Source: Desulfobacterium sp.
GTDB taxonomy: Bacteria > Desulfobacterota > Desulfobacteria > Desulfobacterales > Desulfobacteraceae
Direction: 5' to 3'
Assembly (NCBI GenBank): GCA_030145245.1
Contig: JAQYWC010000025.1
Location: forward strand, 145,158 to 209,157
DNA: 64,000 nucleotides
The stretch's first letter is position 1, and every line of letters starts with the position of its first letter. Positions 59,621-64,000 of the stretch are shown piece after piece. The notes beneath the pieces are model-generated. The model was given only the letters and a program-made list of their open reading frames with translations. It ran no database searches and was not told the origin of the DNA. The position numbers and the translations under genes are program-made.

Positions 59621-61551
59621 CACATAATTCCCTCCGAACCGGTTGCCACCGGCAGGTCAACGATCACCCGGGTGAACTCCTTTTCATGGCTTTGGAACGT
59701 GAGCTTTCCCCCGTGGCTTGTGACAATGCCGTGGCTGATGGATAGTCCCAGGCCCGTGCCTTGTCCCGGAGGCTTGGTGGAAAAAAAGGGGGTGTTGATT
59801 TTGTGGATGATGGCGTCCGGAATGCCGGTGCCGTTGTCGTAGAACATGGTCCGGACATGGGGGGCGCCGGCGACCTCAATGGGTGTGGCTGAGATCTCGA
59901 GCACCTTGTCCGGGTGCATGCCGGGAAATTTCTGGTTCAAAGCATACCGGGCATTGTTGATGATGTTCAAAAACACCTGCTGGATTTCCCGGCTCTTTGC
60001 ACGGATTTCGGCAAGTTCATCCATTAACCGTGTTTCAAGCTTGATGCCATCCTTGGAGATCTGTTTCCCGATGAGGCTCAGGGTCGCCTCCAGAATCGTT
60101 CCCAGGTGAACCGGGGCATACTCCTCCTCGATGTCCCTGGCAAAGTAGAGAAGGTTGCTTACGATGGTTGCGATCCTATCCCCCTCCTTGATGATGCGGC
60201 AGGCAATCTCGCCGTCCCTTCCCTGTTCTTCGGACTCGTCCTTGAGGATCTCGGCATAGCTGATGATGCCGTTGACAGGGTTGTTGATCTCATGGGCAAT
60301 CCCTGCGGCAAGTTCTCCCAGGGATGCCAGGTGGCCGATCTGGAGGGCTTCGGCCTGCAACCGCTTTTTCTCGGTAACATCTTTTTTGACGATGACGACC
60401 CTGTCAATCCGCCCGGTTGAGTCAGCAATAGGATAGTAGGCCACCTCCAGCCGGCGATTGCCCCGGCCCATGAATTTATGCTCCATCTCATGGTTGATCC
60501 GTTCCCCCCTGAAGCAGCGGTCAAGGCAGGGTTTTATGGTGGTGTCATAGAGCTGGCTGCCCATGACGGTCCTGACATGGCTGCCCACGATGGTTTCGCT
60601 TCCGGAACCGTTGTCGTCCAGGTAGACGGAGTTGGCCAGGGTGTATATCCTGTGCTGGTCCACCACGGCGATGAGCTCCTCGGTTCCCTCCACAGCCTTT
60701 TCATACTCCCTGAGTGCCTCTTCTGCAAGGCGGCGGTCTGTGACATCCGTTGCAATGCCTCCGATCTGAATTGGATGGCCTTCCGGGTCGAACACCACGC
60801 TCTGCCTGTCGCTCAGCCACCGGGTTTCGCCATTGGGCCGGATGATCCGGTATTCGTTCTGGATGGTCCCGCTTTTGTAAAGCTTGCTGCTCTGTTCCAG
60901 GACCCCGGGCCTGTCCTCCGGGTGGATGCACTCGGTCCAGAGATTGGGATTTTCAAAGAACTCGACCATGGTGCGCTGAAAGATGGGTTCCACTGCCGGA
61001 TTGATGTAGAGCAGCTGGGCAGGATCGGTGGTGGTGGCGGCCCACACGATGTCGTTCAGGGATTTTAGGAGGTCCTGGAATCGCTGTTCACTTTTTTTCA
61101 GCGACCGGGTACGTTCTTCCACAAGATATTCCAGGCGCTCCTGATATCGGCGGTTTTCCTCTTTGAGCCGCTCTCTTTCGTCGTTCAGAAGCTTTACCCG
61201 GATGGCGTTCCGGATGGTTTTGAGGACAACATCCCTGGACACGGGTTTTGACATGTAGTCAAAGGCCCCCAGCCTCAGTCCTTCGGTTGCCGATTCAATG
61301 GTCGGCATTCCTGTGATCATGACAACCTGGATTTTGGGAAATTCCTTGCGGATGGTCTTCAACAGTTCTACCCCGGTCATCCCCGGAAGCAAAAGATCCG
61401 TGATCACCACATCCATGTCCGTGGTTTTGAGAATCTCAAGGGCGGTATAGCCGTCCCCTGCCAGGTGGACCTCGTGGTTTTCTCCCTGGATCAATCCCTG
61501 AAGCATGGTTCTGATATGCTGTTCATCGTCGACGACGAGTATAGTACCCAT
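59620..61551 (-). CDS. Receiver-PAS-PAS-histidine kinase (soluble)
   Basis: A 643-residue kinase without membrane segments. A receiver (about 1-120; ILVVDDEQH, VVITDLLLPG, MSKPV) and a coiled-coil linker precede two PAS domains (about 165-290 and 295-410). The kinase core has the H-box GELAAGIAHEINNPVNGIISYAEIL and ATPase motifs NIINNARYAL, YDNGTGIPD, GTGLGLSIS. It controls the overlapping NtrC-type regulator. The ATG at 61551 was chosen because the receiver starts there; the ribosome site is weak. A reading to 61668 adds no domain. Confidence 0.9.
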   Translation of the reverse strand: MGTILVVDDEQHIRTMLQGLIQGENHEVHLAGDGYTALEILKTTDMDVVITDLLLPGMTGVELLKTIRKEFPKIQVVMITGMPTIESATEGLRLGAFDYMSKPVSRDVVLKTIRNAIRVKLLNDERERLKEENRRYQERLEYLVEERTRSLKKSEQRFQDLLKSLNDIVWAATTTDPAQLLYINPAVEPIFQRTMVEFFENPNLWTECIHPEDRPGVLEQSSKLYKSGTIQNEYRIIRPNGETRWLSDRQSVVFDPEGHPIQIGGIATDVTDRRLAEEALREYEKAVEGTEELIAVVDQHRIYTLANSVYLDDNGSGSETIVGSHVRTVMGSQLYDTTIKPCLDRCFRGERINHEMEHKFMGRGNRRLEVAYYPIADSTGRIDRVVIVKKDVTEKKRLQAEALQIGHLASLGELAAGIAHEINNPVNGIISYAEILKDESEEQGRDGEIACRIIKEGDRIATIVSNLLYFARDIEEEYAPVHLGTILEATLSLIGKQISKDGIKLETRLMDELAEIRAKSREIQQVFLNIINNARYALNQKFPGMHPDKVLEISATPIEVAGAPHVRTMFYDNGTGIPDAIIHKINTPFFSTKPPGQGTGLGLSISHGIVTSHGGKLTFQSHEKEFTRVIVDLPVATGSEGIM

Positions 61552-61961
61552 TGGTCTGCCCCGTGGTTTGGAAGGACTCTCTGATGGTTGGTATAACAAA
61601 ACCCATACCATGGAAATCGTGGTTTTTCCACATAAATTACCAAAAAGATTTTTTAGGGGAATTGCCATGGCCTTTGTCCGTCCTTGACGAAATTAACGTT
61701 TTCGTGACCTGTGATCCGCTGAATAGGTTCTTTTGAGTGAACTCCGTTTTTTCAAGGGAAGATTCCTTGTGGGAAGCGTTGCGATTTTTTTTACGAAACT
61801 GTTTGATTTTTACTAGGAAAGTGTTACAAGGACAGATAGTTATTGACGGATATCAGCTGTAAAAAAATGATGAAAAGTGGCGAATAAACTGGGGAATAGA
61901 GGCCGGACCGATAGATTCGGGCTATTGATCTAAATCAAGAACAAGGGGTCAGGAATACAAG
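61552..61961. other. 410-bp divergent intergenic region before the PEP carboxykinase gene
   Basis: AT-rich gap between the hybrid kinase and the carboxykinase genes. It holds a short inverted repeat GGTAT-N10-ATACC near 61591-61610 and the FNR-type box at 61925. No small gene or RNA is supported. Promoters for both genes must lie here, but boxes are not clear enough to call. Confidence 0.5.
61925..61938. promoter_or_regulatory. FNR/CRP-type operator upstream of PEP carboxykinase
   Basis: TTGATCTAAATCAA is a perfect FNR consensus (TTGAT-N4-ATCAA), 23 bp upstream of the ATG at 61962. The location between promoter and start suggests repression or roadblock. A member of the CRP-FNR family in this organism must be assumed. 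Confidence 0.55.
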
Positions 61962-63908
61962 ATGCTGGATACGAGGGTTGGACCCGATATCGCGGGTGAA
62001 CTTGGTAAAATTAATGCTGAAGAGGCCATTGATGCAGTTTTCAGGCAGTATCTGGATGAAGAGCACTATTCAAGGATGGAGCAGCAGGGCAACATTGACG
62101 TCAGGAGAAAGATAGCCAATGCCATTGCCATCTGCCGGCCTTCATCTGTCTATATCAACATGGGGACTCCCGGGGACAAGGCCTTTATCCGCAAGCTTGC
62201 CCTTGAAAAGGGTGAAGAGCGACAGCTTGCCATGGAGAACCACACCATCCATAACGACCTTGCCGATGAGCAGGGGAGAATCATGGACAGAACCTTCTAC
62301 ATCGCGGACGAGTGGGAGGATGTTTCCTCCCTTGCCAACCGGATGACCCGGGAGGAGGCCCTTAAGGATATTGGCGGCAACATGACCGGCATCATGGAGA
62401 AGATGACCATGATCGTGGGGTTTTACATGCGGGGCCCGGTGGGCGCACCTGCATCCAACCCGGCCATTGAGATCACCAGTTCCGCCTATGTGGCCCACAG
62501 TGCGGAGATCCTTTACAGGAATTCCTTTAAGGCCTTTGGCATGGAGGTTGAGAAGCTGGGGCACTTTTTCACCAACATTCACAGCGAAGGACTGAACCGG
62601 ACGGAGGACCTGCCCGATGCACGGGTCTTCATGGATCGAAGCTACCGCACCACCTTTTCCTACAAGTGCACCTATGCCGGAAACACCCTGCTCTTGAAAA
62701 AAGGAAACCATCGGTTTGCCGTGGACAAGGCCGTGTATGAAAACCGCGGCACGCAACTGTCCGAACACATGTTCATCACCGGCATCAACGGACCCGGGAA
62801 CAGGGTCACCTGGTGTGCGGGAGCCGCCCCCTCGGGCTGCGGCAAGACTACCACGGCCATGGCCGGCAACCATTTTGTCGGTGACGATCTCGCCCAGATG
62901 TGGATCGCTTCCGACGGCTCCATCCGCTCGGTCAATCCCGAGTGCGGCATCTTCGGCATTGTGGAGGATGTCAACTGGGAGGGGGATCCCATGCTCATGG
63001 AGAATCTTCGAAAGCCCGGCACAGAGGTGATCTGGTCAAATGTCCTGGTGGACGACAAAAAGGTGCCCCATTGGGCGGGCAACGGCGAGGAACCTCCCAG
63101 GAAGGGCGTCAATTTCCAGGGAGACTGGCAGGAGGGTATGACGGACAAGAACGGAAAGCCTGTTCCTATCTCCCACCCCAACTCCCGCTGCACCCTGGCC
63201 TCCACGGCCCTTGCCAATTACTCGCCCGAAGCGGAAAATCCCGAGGGCGTCCCGACCCGGATATTCACCTACAGCGGCCGGGACAGCGATACCATGCCCC
63301 CGGTGTGGGTGGCAAAAGATTCGGATTCAGGTGTGGTGATCGGTGCCTGCATCGTGTCTGCGGCCACGGCCACCGAGGTGGGGGCCACAGGCGTCAAACG
63401 GGCACCCTGGGCCAACGCCCCCTTTATTCCCGGCGCCCTGGGGGATTACATGACTGCCCAGTTCGAATTCTTCGGCAATCCGGCCATTGCCGGGGATAAA
63501 AAGCCGGTGATGGCGGGGCTCAATTACTTTCTCACCGATCTTGCCCGGGGAGGAAGCGCCAAAAAGCTTCTGGGTGAGAAGCGGGACGTCAAGGTCTGGC
63601 TCGCCTGGCTTGAACGCTACGCCCATGGCGAGGTAGAACATATTGCCACCCCCTTGGGAAACCTTCCCTGCTACGAGGATCTTCAGGACCTTTTTACCAC
63701 CCTTTTGGGGAAAGAGTATCCCCGGGAGCTCTATAACCGCCAGTTTTCCCTCTACATCGACAACATCGTTGCCAGGATCGATCTCCAGGTTGACGCTTAT
63801 GGCAAGGAGGAGAACATTCCGGCAAAGTTGTTCACCATCCTTGACCTGCAGAAGCAGGGGCTGTTGAAGTTGAGAGACGAGGTGGGGCCCGTCGTGACGC
63901 CGAAGTAA
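61962..63908 (+). CDS. pckG: Phosphoenolpyruvate carboxykinase (GTP), divergent
   Basis: A 648-residue enzyme that interconverts oxaloacetate and phosphoenolpyruvate with GTP, linking the citric acid cycle to gluconeogenesis. Family features are the PEP/OAA-site block YIADEWEDVS, the P-loop APSGCGKTTTAM (canonical form FPSACGKTN), VGDDLAQM with the metal-binding Asp pair, and HPNSRCT. The glycine-rich loop normally GYGGNSLLGKK reads TYAGNTLLLKK here, so this is a divergent clade of the GTP family. It is slightly longer than usual (about 600-620). It is followed by a REP-like repeat at the window edge. Confidence 0.85.
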   Translation: MLDTRVGPDIAGELGKINAEEAIDAVFRQYLDEEHYSRMEQQGNIDVRRKIANAIAICRPSSVYINMGTPGDKAFIRKLALEKGEERQLAMENHTIHNDLADEQGRIMDRTFYIADEWEDVSSLANRMTREEALKDIGGNMTGIMEKMTMIVGFYMRGPVGAPASNPAIEITSSAYVAHSAEILYRNSFKAFGMEVEKLGHFFTNIHSEGLNRTEDLPDARVFMDRSYRTTFSYKCTYAGNTLLLKKGNHRFAVDKAVYENRGTQLSEHMFITGINGPGNRVTWCAGAAPSGCGKTTTAMAGNHFVGDDLAQMWIASDGSIRSVNPECGIFGIVEDVNWEGDPMLMENLRKPGTEVIWSNVLVDDKKVPHWAGNGEEPPRKGVNFQGDWQEGMTDKNGKPVPISHPNSRCTLASTALANYSPEAENPEGVPTRIFTYSGRDSDTMPPVWVAKDSDSGVVIGACIVSAATATEVGATGVKRAPWANAPFIPGALGDYMTAQFEFFGNPAIAGDKKPVMAGLNYFLTDLARGGSAKKLLGEKRDVKVWLAWLERYAHGEVEHIATPLGNLPCYEDLQDLFTTLLGKEYPRELYNRQFSLYIDNIVARIDLQVDAYGKEENIPAKLFTILDLQKQGLLKLRDEVGPVVTPK

Positions 63909-63960
63909 CCTGACGTTACCGGGATTATAATTTGCCGGGGGCATAATCTACCGATTCACC

Positions 63961-64000
63961 GGGGTCAGACTTAGCTTATTGTCGTTTTTTTAAAACGACA
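63961..64000. repeat. REP-like repeat core, partial at window edge
   Basis: GGGGTCAGACTTAGCTTATTG (63961-63981) differs by one base from the core of the element at 47262-47282. It runs into a palindrome TGTCGTTTT-TTT-AAAACGACA (63980-64000). The element probably continues beyond the window. Confidence 0.7.

Noticed and set aside
1..64000. CRISPR array, tRNA, rRNA or prophage genes
   Set aside because: No regularly spaced repeats, cloverleaf-like sequences, rRNA stretches, integrase or structural phage genes were recognised anywhere in the window.

Overview
The window reads as a chromosomal segment of a strictly anaerobic, metabolically versatile Gram-negative bacterium, most likely a Desulfobacterota (Desulfobacteraceae-like) organism. 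This is inferred from the gene mix: 2-oxoacid:ferredoxin oxidoreductase, ADP-forming acyl-CoA synthetase, DUF362 ferredoxin protein, many hybrid kinases and sigma-54 activators, and high-GC coding DNA. I see no rRNA, tRNA or CRISPR. Both ends of the window cut into other sequence: the left edge truncates a response regulator and the right edge cuts a repeat.

Region by region. (1) 1-2855: a NarX-like sensor kinase with a LuxR-type receiver partner, divergent from a periplasmic amino-acid-binding-type protein. (2) 2885-8994: a ZraP/ZraS/ZraR-type periplasmic stress module with two good divergent sigma-54 promoters and a shared palindromic operator, then a hybrid kinase convergent with zraR. (3) 9044-17563: acyl-CoA ligase with its XRE-cupin regulator, the argO/argP exporter-regulator pair, khpA, a BtuFCD-type ABC importer, a small SMR transporter and an IclR regulator. 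(4) 17849-26953: a long minus-strand gene series (ferredoxin, alpha, beta and gamma subunits of a 2-oxoacid:ferredoxin oxidoreductase, ADP-forming acyl-CoA synthetase, Glu/Leu/Phe/Val dehydrogenase, MFS and BCCT transporters) that forms a complete amino acid -> 2-oxoacid -> acyl-CoA -> acid + ATP route. A pair of similar 24-bp palindromes sits at its head. (5) 27313-31867: a DUF362 ferredoxin protein, a pyridoxamine-phosphate-oxidase-fold protein and a TPR lipoprotein.

(6) 32038-46371 is the most unusual part. Ten tightly packed plus-strand genes encode a GSCFA-domain protein, a MurG-like glycosyltransferase, a minimal FtsX permease, a LolD/MacB-type ATPase, a 1591-residue fusion of a degenerate M28-peptidase-like domain to an FtsX permease, two OPT-like multi-pass membrane proteins, two unrecognised proteins and a PqqD/RRE-like protein. 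I propose it as a single undescribed envelope transport or processing system. (7) 46381-57153: a minus-strand signalling block with STAS protein, RsbW-like kinase, cyclic-nucleotide-binding protein, an ABC exporter whose ATPase domain carries a very large insertion, a membrane PP2C phosphatase, two chemoreceptors with near-identical signalling domains, CheW, and a receiver-ATPase protein lacking the histidine domain. Decayed copies of that last gene lie at 57150-57678. (8) 57905-61551: a hybrid sensor kinase and an NtrC-type regulator. (9) 61962-63908: a divergent GTP-type PEP carboxykinase preceded by a perfect FNR-type box, followed by a palindromic repeat also found at 47228-47350.

Start codons were chosen from ribosome-binding sites and family alignments from memory. 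All functional calls come from reading motifs; no database search was run.
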